DNA from: JAIRTY01 sp050257395
GTDB taxonomy: Bacteria > Actinomycetota > Actinomycetes > Streptosporangiales > Streptosporangiaceae
Assembly: GCA_050257395.1 (NCBI GenBank)
Contig: JBLMWU010000245.1
Span: 1-14,213 of the forward strand
Reading direction: 5' to 3'
DNA: 14,213 nucleotides
The position numbers were made by a program, and so were the translations under genes. Positions 7,098 to 13,773 of the stretch are shown piece by piece (position 1 is the first letter of the stretch; each line of letters opens with the position of its first letter). A model generated the notes under the pieces. The model was not told the origin of the DNA. It ran no database searches and saw only the letters and a program-made list of their open reading frames with translations.

Positions 7098-9941
7098 ATG
7101 CGCTCACCCGGGTTCCGGGGCGTCTCCAGCGGTTGCGCCCGGCGGCTCGCCGCCGCTGGCGTGAGCCTGGCGATCGCGCTCGCCGCAGCACCCGCCGCCG
7201 GCATCCTGCCCGGCACCCACGTCTTAGCGGCCCAGGCCAGCGAGACCACGGTCTCGCAGGACCCGCTGCGGACCAGCTGGGACAGAGGCGAGACGCAGAT
7301 GGGCCCGGCCGCGGTCGCCGGCTTCACCCAGCTGTTCGCCCGGCACGTCACCGGCCAGGTCTACGCCCAGCCACTGGTGGTCGGCTCGACCGTGGTGGTG
7401 GCCACTGAGAAGAACTGGGTCTACGGGCTCAACGCCGCCACCGGCGCCATCAGGTGGAGCGTCTCCCTCGGCCCCTACTACCCCATCACCAGCTGCAACG
7501 ACCTCGCTCCCGACGTCGGGGTGACCGGCGGCCCGGTCTACGACTCCGCCACCGGCGACGTGTACGTGATGGCGCAGATCAAGCCCGGCAAGAATCCCCT
7601 GTACAGCCTGTTCGGCATCAACGTGGGCAGCGGCAAGATCACCGGGAGCGTGGGCGTCCCCCTGCACCCAGCCAACGACCCGCATCTGACCTTCAGCGGC
7701 AAGAACGAGCTGGCCCGGCCCGGCCTGCTGCTGCGGAACGGCTGGGTCTACGCGGCGTTCGGGTCGCACTGCGACCACAAGCCCTACGTCGGCTACGTGG
7801 CCGGCATCAACGTCACCAGCAAGGCCCGGACCCTGTGGAGCGACGAGACCGGCGTCACCGACAACCAGGCCGGGATCTGGCAGGGCGGCGGCGGGCTGAT
7901 GTCCGACGGGGCCGGCCGCCTCTTCCTCGCCTCCGGCAACGGCATCTCCCCCGCCCCCGGGGCGGGCACGAAGCCGCCGGGCACCCTCGCGGAGTCGGTG
8001 GTCCGGCTCGGCCTGAACGCCGCAGGCACGCTGTCAGCCAGGGACTTCTTCAGCCCTGGCAACGCGCCCTCGCTCGACGCCGCCGACACCGACTGGGGCT
8101 CCGGCGGCCCCACCGGCCTGCCGCAGGGCACCTCCGCCTACCCGCACGTGCTGGCCCAGGCCGGCAAGGACGGCCGGATCTTCCTGCTCAACCGCGGCAA
8201 CCTCGGCGGCCGCCACGCGGGCAGCAACAGCGGCGCCCTGAGCGTCACCAAGGCGTTCGGCCCCGAGTACGGTCACCCGGCCGTGTTCTTCGGGTCCACC
8301 GGCGCCATCACCAGCGGGGCCAGCGACTACCTGTACTACCTCGGCAAGAACGACCAGCTGCGCTACCTCAAGTTCGGGGTGAACGGCTCGGGCAGGCCCA
8401 CCCTGACGGACGTGGGCAACACCTCGGTCACCTTCGGCTACTCCTCCGGCTCCCCGGCGGTCACCTCCAACGGGACCAGCGCTTCGTCCGCCGTGGTGTG
8501 GGCGGTGTATGCGAGCAACGCCACCGGCGGCAGCGGCACCCTTGAGGCGTTCCCTGCGGTCCCCAGCGGCTGCAGCGCGGCGCTGCCCTGCACGGTGCTC
8601 CCGATCAAGTCGTGGCCGATCGGCACCGCCAGCAAGTTCACCAACATCGCCACCTCCGGCAACCGGGTCTACGTCGGCACCCGGGCCGGCGCCACCGCCA
8701 CCGGCGGGACCGTGTACGGATTCGGCGCCGCGCTGGCCGCGCCGTTCGCCCCCGCCCCGCAGACCAGCTTCGGCCAGACCCCGGTCCACTCCACCGCCAC
8801 CCGGAGCGTCAGCCTCACCGCGACCAGGACCGTGACCGTCAGCGGCGTGAGCGCGAGCACCGGGGCGGCCGGGAGCCCGCCGCCGCCCGGCAGCGCCGCC
8901 CCCAGCCAGTTCGCTGCCAGCGGCAACCGCGCAGCCATGTCCCCGGCCCGGCTGGCGGCCCCGGCGGCCCTCAGCGCGGCGGGCCCGGCCAGCCACCATG
9001 CCACCGCCGCGGCCACCCACGGCGCGGGCATCGCCGGCCTGCTCACGGGCGGTGCCACCGCCAAGCCGGCCACGCACAGGCCGGCCGCCTCCGGTCCCGC
9101 GGCGCCCACGCCCGGCAGCGCCCGGCCCGTCACCTTCCCGGTGACCCTGCACAAGGGCGACAAGCTCACCGTGCCCGTCACCTTCAGCCCGGCCGCCCCC
9201 GGCGGCGCCACCGGTGCCGTGACGTTCACCACCAGCGCCGGGCCCCAGCGGCTGGCTCTCGCCGGCGCCGGCACCCGCAGCGGCCTGTACGCCAGCCAGC
9301 AGTCGGTGCCGTTCGCGCTGGTCGATGACACCGGCCAGTTCAAGAGCAACGTGCCGGCCGGGATCGCCGTCCCGCGTGAGTTCGACATCGTCAACGGCGG
9401 CACCAAGCCGGTCACGATCACCGCGGTGAACGCGCCCCCGGCGCCCTACCAGGTGGCCAGCGCGCCCAAACCCGGCGACGTGCTCCAGCCCGGGCAGTCC
9501 ACGGTGGTGCAGATCGTCTTCACCCCCACCGCCCCCGGCAGCTACCCGGCCACGTTCTCCGTCAGCGGCAGTGACGGCAGCACCGCGGCCGTCAGCCTCA
9601 CCGGAGCCGGGCTGCGCCCCACCGCCCTGTTCAGCGCCTCGCCAGCAGCGGTCGACTTCGGCGCGGTGCCGGTCGGCCAGCAGGCCACCGCCGTGATCAC
9701 CCTCACCAACACCGGCAACGAGCCCGCCACCGTGCGCAGCGCCTCGCACGTGCGGGGCCCGTTCACCAGGATGGCGGCGCTGCTGCCCGGGCTGCCCGTC
9801 AACGCGTCCTACAACGTGAAGGTGCCGATCGTCTTCACCCCGCGGCAGAAGGGATCCTTCTCCACCACCTACAGGCTCACCTGGACCGACGTCACCGGCA
9901 CGCATACCGTGTCCATCCCGATCAGCGGCCGCGGCGTCTGA
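7098..9941 (+). CDS. Paralog A: secreted PQQ-like beta-propeller protein with three ASH/choice-of-anchor-D-like domains, 947 aa
   Basis: Function unknown. A signal peptide has Arg15-Arg16, a hydrophobic core at 17-35 and a likely AQA cleavage site after residue 47. The mature protein begins SETTVSQDPLRTSWD. Residues about 55-545 form a PQQ-type propeller: VYGLNAATGAIRW (108-120) is a clear propeller repeat, with ARPGLLLRNGWVYAAFGSHC and GKDGRIFLLNRGNLGG further on. Cys133 and Cys225 also occur in paralog B and could form a disulfide; Cys492 and Cys498 are private. Three Ig-like domains follow at about 555-726, 728-838 and 842-947, the last with NTGNEPATV. The first is interrupted by an Ala/Pro/Thr/His-rich insert (about 604-676). 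There is no C-terminal anchor or sorting signal, so it is probably released or held non-covalently. Ribosome site AGGGGGAGA at 7084-7092. Enzyme activity is not assured; the propeller may be a binding scaffold. Confidence 0.85.
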   Translation: MRSPGFRGVSSGCARRLAAAGVSLAIALAAAPAAGILPGTHVLAAQASETTVSQDPLRTSWDRGETQMGPAAVAGFTQLFARHVTGQVYAQPLVVGSTVVVATEKNWVYGLNAATGAIRWSVSLGPYYPITSCNDLAPDVGVTGGPVYDSATGDVYVMAQIKPGKNPLYSLFGINVGSGKITGSVGVPLHPANDPHLTFSGKNELARPGLLLRNGWVYAAFGSHCDHKPYVGYVAGINVTSKARTLWSDETGVTDNQAGIWQGGGGLMSDGAGRLFLASGNGISPAPGAGTKPPGTLAESVVRLGLNAAGTLSARDFFSPGNAPSLDAADTDWGSGGPTGLPQGTSAYPHVLAQAGKDGRIFLLNRGNLGGRHAGSNSGALSVTKAFGPEYGHPAVFFGSTGAITSGASDYLYYLGKNDQLRYLKFGVNGSGRPTLTDVGNTSVTFGYSSGSPAVTSNGTSASSAVVWAVYASNATGGSGTLEAFPAVPSGCSAALPCTVLPIKSWPIGTASKFTNIATSGNRVYVGTRAGATATGGTVYGFGAALAAPFAPAPQTSFGQTPVHSTATRSVSLTATRTVTVSGVSASTGAAGSPPPPGSAAPSQFAASGNRAAMSPARLAAPAALSAAGPASHHATAAATHGAGIAGLLTGGATAKPATHRPAASGPAAPTPGSARPVTFPVTLHKGDKLTVPVTFSPAAPGGATGAVTFTTSAGPQRLALAGAGTRSGLYASQQSVPFALVDDTGQFKSNVPAGIAVPREFDIVNGGTKPVTITAVNAPPAPYQVASAPKPGDVLQPGQSTVVQIVFTPTAPGSYPATFSVSGSDGSTAAVSLTGAGLRPTALFSASPAAVDFGAVPVGQQATAVITLTNTGNEPATVRSASHVRGPFTRMAALLPGLPVNASYNVKVPIVFTPRQKGSFSTTYRLTWTDVTGTHTVSIPISGRGV
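8907..9125 (+). other. Low-complexity insert within the first Ig-like domain of paralog A
   Basis: Codes for about 73 residues (604-676) made mainly of Ala, Pro, Thr, Ser, Gly and His. It sits between APSQF, where an ASH strand ends, and VTFPVTLHKGDKLTVPVTF, where the same domain resumes. The matching site in paralog B has a shorter and unrelated insert of similar composition. It is probably an exposed flexible loop, possibly O-glycosylated. Confidence 0.6.
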
Positions 9942-9972
9942 CGGCCCGGGTGGCCTCAGCACACCATCTGGA

Positions 9973-9978
9973 TAGAGT
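9973..9978 (+). promoter_or_regulatory. -10 box for a leaderless GNAT transcript
   Basis: TAGAGT fits the actinobacterial TANNNT -10 box and ends 6 bases before the GTG at 9985. Transcription would therefore start at or next to the first base of the start codon. No convincing Shine-Dalgarno sequence is present, which fits leaderless translation. The -35 region is not recognisable. Confidence 0.5.
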
Positions 9979-9984
9979 GGGGCG

Positions 9985-10479
9985 GTGCCCAGGCTGGAGC
10001 AGCTGCAGGCCGGCCATGCCCCGGCGGTCCTGGCCTTCGAGCTGGCGAACCGCGCCTACTTCGCCGCGTCGATCTCCGACCGCGGCGACGAGTTCTTCGG
10101 CGAGTTCCCCGGCCGGTACCGCGCCCTGCTGGCTGAGCAGGAGGCCGGCACCGGTGCCTTCTACGTGCTCGTCGCCGAGGATGGCTCGGTGCTGGGCCGG
10201 TTCAACCTGTACGGCCTCCAGGACGGCGCTGCCGTACTCGGCTACCGGGTCGCGCAGCAGGCCGCCGGCCGCGGCGTGGCGACCGCGTCCGTCCGGGAAC
10301 TGTGCCGGATGGCGGCGGCGCGGCACGGGCTGCGCATACTGCGGGCGGCCACGTCCCACGACAATGCCGCGTCCCAGCGGGTGCTGGCCAAGGCCGGGTT
10401 CGTCCCGGTCGGCCCGGCCGCCCCGGCCGATCTCGGCGGTAAGCCAGGCACCTGGTACCAGCGTGACCTCCAGCCGTAG
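9985..10479 (+). CDS. GNAT family N-acetyltransferase (RimJ/RimL-like), 164 aa
   Basis: Transfers an acetyl group from acetyl-CoA to an amine; the acceptor is unknown. The acetyl-CoA pyrophosphate-binding motif lies in LGYRVAQQAAGRGVATASVREL (QxxGRG/A core QAAGRGVA at about 90-97). The family asparagine and the following helix appear as DNAASQRVLAKAGF (about 125-138). The length is typical of a single-domain RimJ/RimL-type enzyme. The GTG start at 9985 is supported by the N-terminus MPRLEQLQAGHAPAVLAFE, which fits the first strand and helix of the fold, and by a TANNNT box just before it. It lies in the 879-bp gap between paralogs A and B on the same strand, apparently with its own promoter. 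A role with the secreted proteins is not indicated, as GNAT enzymes are cytoplasmic. Confidence 0.88.
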   Translation: MPRLEQLQAGHAPAVLAFELANRAYFAASISDRGDEFFGEFPGRYRALLAEQEAGTGAFYVLVAEDGSVLGRFNLYGLQDGAAVLGYRVAQQAAGRGVATASVRELCRMAAARHGLRILRAATSHDNAASQRVLAKAGFVPVGPAAPADLGGKPGTWYQRDLQP

Positions 10480-10820
10480 CGGAGCACCTGCTGGCGGCCG
10501 GGTACCAGGCAAATCCGGAGTAACTTGCAGGTCATTGAGAGGTAAAGTGCCTGGTCATTACCAGCAGTGACAGGCTGGCCGCTGGTGGTTGTGTCACAAC
10601 TTTACGTACATGGGCCCAATTTCCTGGACTCACGCCGCTTGGGCCCGGCCCGGGCTGCTTTACTGGCTCAGCATCTGACCGTTACCTGTCATTCCGCCGC
10701 GGCATCAGCCGCCGGATCGTCAGGAGGGTCCGGCCCGCACGGCTAACCGGCACCGCGGTGGGACAACCCGTTCCCCCGCGGCGCTGCTCTGTCCTGCCAT
10801 CGGTCACCTAGGGGGATCAC
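10480..10820 (+). promoter_or_regulatory. Upstream region of paralog B
   Basis: A 341-bp gap without a gene. Its first half is noticeably more AT-rich than the surroundings. It contains a repeated GGTCATT (10530-10536 and 10553-10559), the inverted repeat CTGGT-CATT-ACCAG (10551-10564) and the near-continuous palindrome GTTGTG-T-CACAAC (10588-10600). CTTTAC occurs at 10600-10605 and 10658-10663, and inverted at 10542-10547. GCCCGG-C-CCGGGC lies at 10643-10655. The block shared with paralog C starts at 10655. The ribosome site AGGGGG is at 10810-10815 before the GTG at 10821. The density of palindromes suggests regulated transcription; no regulator can be named. Confidence 0.45.
10655..10730 (+). 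promoter_or_regulatory. Leader/promoter block shared with paralog C (copy B)
   Basis: CTGCTTTACT (10655-10664), 17 bases, then TTACCTGTCAT (10682-10692); the same two blocks with the same spacing occur upstream of paralog C. The 17-base spacer is not conserved, which resembles a -35/-10 pair (TTTACT and TTACCT), though neither is close to the usual consensus. Downstream, GCGGC (10699-10703) pairs with GCCGC (10708-10712), CTG (10686-10688) can pair with CAG (10721-10723), and GACC (10677-10680) with GGTC (10727-10730). This nested layout is also possible in copy C. The block is followed by about 90 bases before the start codon. I do not recognise it as a known riboswitch class. Confidence 0.4.
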
Positions 10821-13610
10821 GTGCGCCACCCGGCTTTGTCCACTGCCCGAAAGCGGCTCCGCCGCATCCTGCTCGCCGGGGGGGCCGGGCTGGCCATCAC
10901 GCTCACGGCCGTGCCCGCGGTAACCGGGGCGCTCCCCGGTGCCAGCGTCTCGCGCGCCAGCGCCGATCAGACGACGGTGTCGCAGGATCCGCTGCGCACC
11001 GGGTGGGACTCCAGCGAGTCCGCGATGGCGCCGTCGGACGTGGCGGGCTTCACGCAGCTGTTCAAGACCAAGGTGACCGGCCAGGTGTGGGCGGCGCCGC
11101 TGGTGCTGTCCAGCAAGAACCTGGTCATCGCGGCGACGGAGAAGGACTGGGTCTACGGGCTTGACGCCACCACCGGTGCGGTCAAGTGGAGCGTCAAGGT
11201 CGGCACCGCGTATGCCATCACCAGCTGCAACGACCTGGCGCCCGACGTGGGTATCACCGGCGGGCCGGTGTATGACCCCGCCACCAACGCGGTGTATGTG
11301 ATGGCGCAGATCAAGCCGAAGAAGACGCCGCTGTACAGCATGTTCGGCATCAACGTGGACACCGGCAAGATCACCGAGAGCATCGGCGTGCCGCTGCACC
11401 CGACCAACAACGCCAAGCTGACCTTCAGCGGCACCAACCAGCTCGCCCGGCCCGGGCTGCTGCTGATGAACGGCTGGGTGTACGCGGCGTTCGGATCGCA
11501 CTGTGACCACAAGCCGTACGTCGGGTACGTCGCCTCGTTCAACGTCGCCAACCCCACCTCCGCCACCAACAGGAGCTTGTGGGCCGATGAGACCGGCAGT
11601 GCCAACAACCAGGCTGGCATCTGGCAGAGCGGCGGCGGGCTGATGTCCGACGGCCCCGGCCGGATCTTCTTCACCTCCGGCAACGGCGTGTCGCCCGCTG
11701 ACGGCTACCCGGCCACGCCGCCGCATCAGCTCGCCGAGTCGATCGTGCGGCTGTCGGCCAACACCAGCACCGGAGCGCTGTCGGCGAAGGACTTCTTCAG
11801 CCCGAACAACGCCACCAAGCTGGACGCCGGCGACACCGACTGGGGATCCGGCGCCCCGGTCGGCCTGCCATCCGGCACCGCCGCCTTCCCGCACATCGTC
11901 GTGCAGATCGGCAAGGACGGCCGGTTCTTCCTGCTCAACCGGGACAAGCTCGGCGGGCGCAACTCCACCAACAGCCGTGCCCTGGCCGTCACCAAGGCGT
12001 ACAACGCGGCGTGGAGCCACCCGGCCGTCTTCTTCGGCTCGGGCACCATCGCCAACGGCGGCAGCGACTACCTGTACTACGTCGGCAAGAGCACCACCAT
12101 GCGGATCTTGCGGTTCGGGGCGAACAGCGCGGGCAAGCCGACCCTCAGCCAGGTCGCCAACACCTCGATCTCGTTCGGCTACTCCTCGGGGTCGCCGATG
12201 GTCACCTCGAACGGCACCGATGCCTCCAGCGCTGTGGTGTGGACGGTGTACTCGGCCAACTCCACCGGTGGGCAGGGCACGCTGGAGGCGTTCCCGGCAA
12301 CGCCGGAGGCCTCAGGCGGGTCGTTCGCCACCCCGGTCAAGCCGATCAAGTCCTGGCCGATCGGCACCGCCGCCAAGTTCACCAACATCGCCACCTCGGG
12401 CAACCGGGTCTATGTCGGCAGCCGGTCCGGCGCCACCGCCTCCGACGGCAGCGTGTACGGCTTCGGCGCCCCGTCCTCGGCGGCGGCGGTGGCACCGGCG
12501 TCGCAGACCACCATCGGCACTACCCCGGTCAACTCCACCACCACTAAGAACGTCACCCTCACCGCGAACTCGACGGTGACCGTGATAGGCGTGACGGCCA
12601 GCACCGGGGCGAGCGGCACCCCCACCCAGGTGGGCGCCCCCGCACCCAGCGAGTTCACGGTGCACAGCGCCAGCGCCGCGATGACGCCGGTCGCCGGCGG
12701 CACCGCCAGGCCGGGCGCGGCCGCCACCGCGACGCCCACCAGCAGCGCCTTGGCCAAGGCCACCGCCTCGGCCAAGGCCACCAGCACGGCGACGGCGGTG
12801 AGGTTCCCGGTGACCCTGCACAAGGGTGAGAAGCTGACCGTGCCGGTCACGTTCACGCCGTCCTCGCCGGGCGGTGCCACCGGCACCGTGTCCTTCGCGA
12901 CCAGCGCCGGGGTCAAGAATGTCCCTGTCGCGGGGACCGCCACCACCGCCGGGCTGTACGCCCCCCAGCCAGCGCAGCAATTCGCCCTGGTGGACGACAC
13001 CGGCCAATTCGCCAGCTGGGTCCCGGTCGGAGTCCAGGTGCCCCGGCAGTTCGACATCGTCAACGAAGGCACCCAACCGGTCACCATCACCTCAGTCAGC
13101 CAGCCCACCGCGCCCTACACCGTCGCCAGCGGGCCCAAGCCCGGCACCGTGCTCCAGCCAGGCGAGTCCACGACGACCCAGATCCTCTTCACCCCCACCT
13201 GGCCGGGCAAGTACCCGGCCACCTACTCGGTCACCGGCAGCGACGGCACCACGGCGACGGTGAACCTGACCGGGGTCGGCCTGCCCCCCACCGGCCTGTT
13301 CAAGGCGTCCCCGGCGGCGGTGAACTTCGGTTCCGTGCCAGTGGGCCAGCAGAAGACGGCCGACATCACCCTCACCAACACCGGAAACGAACCCGCCACC
13401 GTGGTGACCACCTCGACGCTGAGAGGACCGTTCACCCGGGTCGCCAAGATAGCGCCGCAGCTGGGTATCAACGCCAGCTACGACGTCCAGGCACCGATCA
13501 CCTTCACCCCCCGGCACAAGGGAACCTTCACCACCACCTACACCTTCACCTGGACCGACGTCACCGGCACCCACAGCGTCTCAGTGAAGATCACCGGCAA
13601 GGGCGTCTGA
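10821..13610 (+). CDS. Paralog B: secreted PQQ-like beta-propeller protein with three ASH/choice-of-anchor-D-like domains, 929 aa
   Basis: Full-length homologue of paralog A, alignable from the signal peptide to the last residue. Start is GTG with AGGGGG at 10810-10815. The signal peptide has KRLRRILLAGG (Arg14-Arg15), a hydrophobic core and a probable cut after ASA (46-48). The propeller spans about 55-550, with VYGLDATTGAVKW at 111-123 and GKDGRFFLLNRDKLGG at 364-379. Cys136 and Cys228 (in TSCNDLAPD and GSHCDHKPY) are the only cysteines, so a disulfide is plausible in the oxidising exterior. Ig-like domains lie at about 563-708 (interrupted by an insert at 614-659), 711-821 and 824-929, ending WTDVTGTHSVSVKITGKGV. 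No membrane anchor or sorting motif follows. Codon choice is slightly less GC-extreme than in A. Function unknown; extracellular binding or a quinoprotein-like enzyme are both open. Confidence 0.85.
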   Translation: MRHPALSTARKRLRRILLAGGAGLAITLTAVPAVTGALPGASVSRASADQTTVSQDPLRTGWDSSESAMAPSDVAGFTQLFKTKVTGQVWAAPLVLSSKNLVIAATEKDWVYGLDATTGAVKWSVKVGTAYAITSCNDLAPDVGITGGPVYDPATNAVYVMAQIKPKKTPLYSMFGINVDTGKITESIGVPLHPTNNAKLTFSGTNQLARPGLLLMNGWVYAAFGSHCDHKPYVGYVASFNVANPTSATNRSLWADETGSANNQAGIWQSGGGLMSDGPGRIFFTSGNGVSPADGYPATPPHQLAESIVRLSANTSTGALSAKDFFSPNNATKLDAGDTDWGSGAPVGLPSGTAAFPHIVVQIGKDGRFFLLNRDKLGGRNSTNSRALAVTKAYNAAWSHPAVFFGSGTIANGGSDYLYYVGKSTTMRILRFGANSAGKPTLSQVANTSISFGYSSGSPMVTSNGTDASSAVVWTVYSANSTGGQGTLEAFPATPEASGGSFATPVKPIKSWPIGTAAKFTNIATSGNRVYVGSRSGATASDGSVYGFGAPSSAAAVAPASQTTIGTTPVNSTTTKNVTLTANSTVTVIGVTASTGASGTPTQVGAPAPSEFTVHSASAAMTPVAGGTARPGAAATATPTSSALAKATASAKATSTATAVRFPVTLHKGEKLTVPVTFTPSSPGGATGTVSFATSAGVKNVPVAGTATTAGLYAPQPAQQFALVDDTGQFASWVPVGVQVPRQFDIVNEGTQPVTITSVSQPTAPYTVASGPKPGTVLQPGESTTTQILFTPTWPGKYPATYSVTGSDGTTATVNLTGVGLPPTGLFKASPAAVNFGSVPVGQQKTADITLTNTGNEPATVVTTSTLRGPFTRVAKIAPQLGINASYDVQAPITFTPRHKGTFTTTYTFTWTDVTGTHSVSVKITGKGV
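12660..12797 (+). other. Low-complexity insert within the first Ig-like domain of paralog B
   Basis: Codes for about 46 residues (614-659), almost only Ala, Thr, Ser, Pro, Gly and Lys, between PSEFTV and RFPVTLHKGEKL. It occupies the same point of the Ig-like fold as the insert of paralog A but is about 27 residues shorter and unrelated in order. The Lys content gives it a basic character that the A insert lacks. Confidence 0.6.
12752..12782 (+). repeat. Two-copy 18-bp tandem repeat in the paralog B insert
   Basis: GGCCAAGGCCACC occurs at 12752-12764 and again at 12770-12782, a period of 18 bases (6 codons, giving LAKATA then SAKATS). In-frame short repeats of this kind can expand or contract by slippage, which may explain the length differences between paralogs. 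Confidence 0.6.
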
Positions 13611-13635
13611 TCACCGGCACGAATCCATAACACGT

Positions 13636-13663
13636 TCTGCTTTGTTCAGGTTTGATCTGCTTT
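13636..13663 (+). repeat. Direct repeat TCTGCTTT upstream of paralog C
   Basis: TCTGCTTT is present at 13636-13643 and 13656-13663, 20 bases apart, about two helical turns. The second copy forms the start of the CTGCTTTACT block shared with paralog B. It could be a pair of activator sites on one DNA face; this is an inference from spacing only. Confidence 0.3.
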
Positions 13664-13738
13664 ACTTCTGCCAAACCTGGAGATTACCTGTCATCCTGTT
13701 GCGGCCGTCAGCCGTCAGATGTGCAGAGGGTCCAGGTT
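13657..13738 (+). promoter_or_regulatory. Leader/promoter block shared with paralog B (copy C)
   Basis: CTGCTTTACT (13657-13666), 17 bases, TTACCTGTCAT (13684-13694), as upstream of paralog B. The possible RNA fold is stronger here. AACCTGGA (13674-13681) pairs perfectly with TCCAGGTT (13731-13738). Inside it CTG-T-CATC (13688-13695) pairs with GATG-TG-CAG (13718-13726), and innermost GCGGC (13701-13705) pairs with GCCGT (13711-13715) using one G-U pair. The GTG start is 35 bases after the outer helix, with AGGGGG at 13763-13768. If the conserved blocks are promoter hexamers, the outer helix would not be fully transcribed, so the promoter and RNA readings compete. Confidence 0.4.
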
Positions 13739-13773
13739 CGGACTGCACCACCGGCGTCACCGAGGGGGATCAA

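Noticed and set aside
7098..7240. Twin-arginine (Tat) signal on the secreted paralogs
   Set aside because: All three copies have RR before the hydrophobic core, but the full S-R-R-x-F-L-K pattern is absent and only B has RR-x-Leu-Leu. A Sec signal with a basic n-region explains it equally well.
7491..7772. c-type cytochrome or haem-binding motif in the propeller
   Set aside because: The Cys-His neighbourhood is GSHCDHKPY with no CxxCH, and the two conserved cysteines are about 92 residues apart.
9880..9941. Sortase signal or membrane anchor at the C-terminus of the secreted paralogs
   Set aside because: Both complete copies end in an Ig strand (ISGRGV and ITGKGV) with no LPxTG-like motif, hydrophobic helix or basic tail.
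10551..10573. Possible fifth TTACY-N4-RGTAA operator upstream of paralog B
   Set aside because: TTACC is followed at the required 4-base distance by GTGAC, which does not match RGTAA. The better symmetry here is CTGGT-CATT-ACCAG, a different motif.
10655..10737. Known riboswitch (c-di-AMP, TPP, cobalamin, glycine or ZTP type) in the B/C leader
   Set aside because: None of the conserved cores that I can recall for these classes is visible. The leader is reported only as an unassigned candidate structure.
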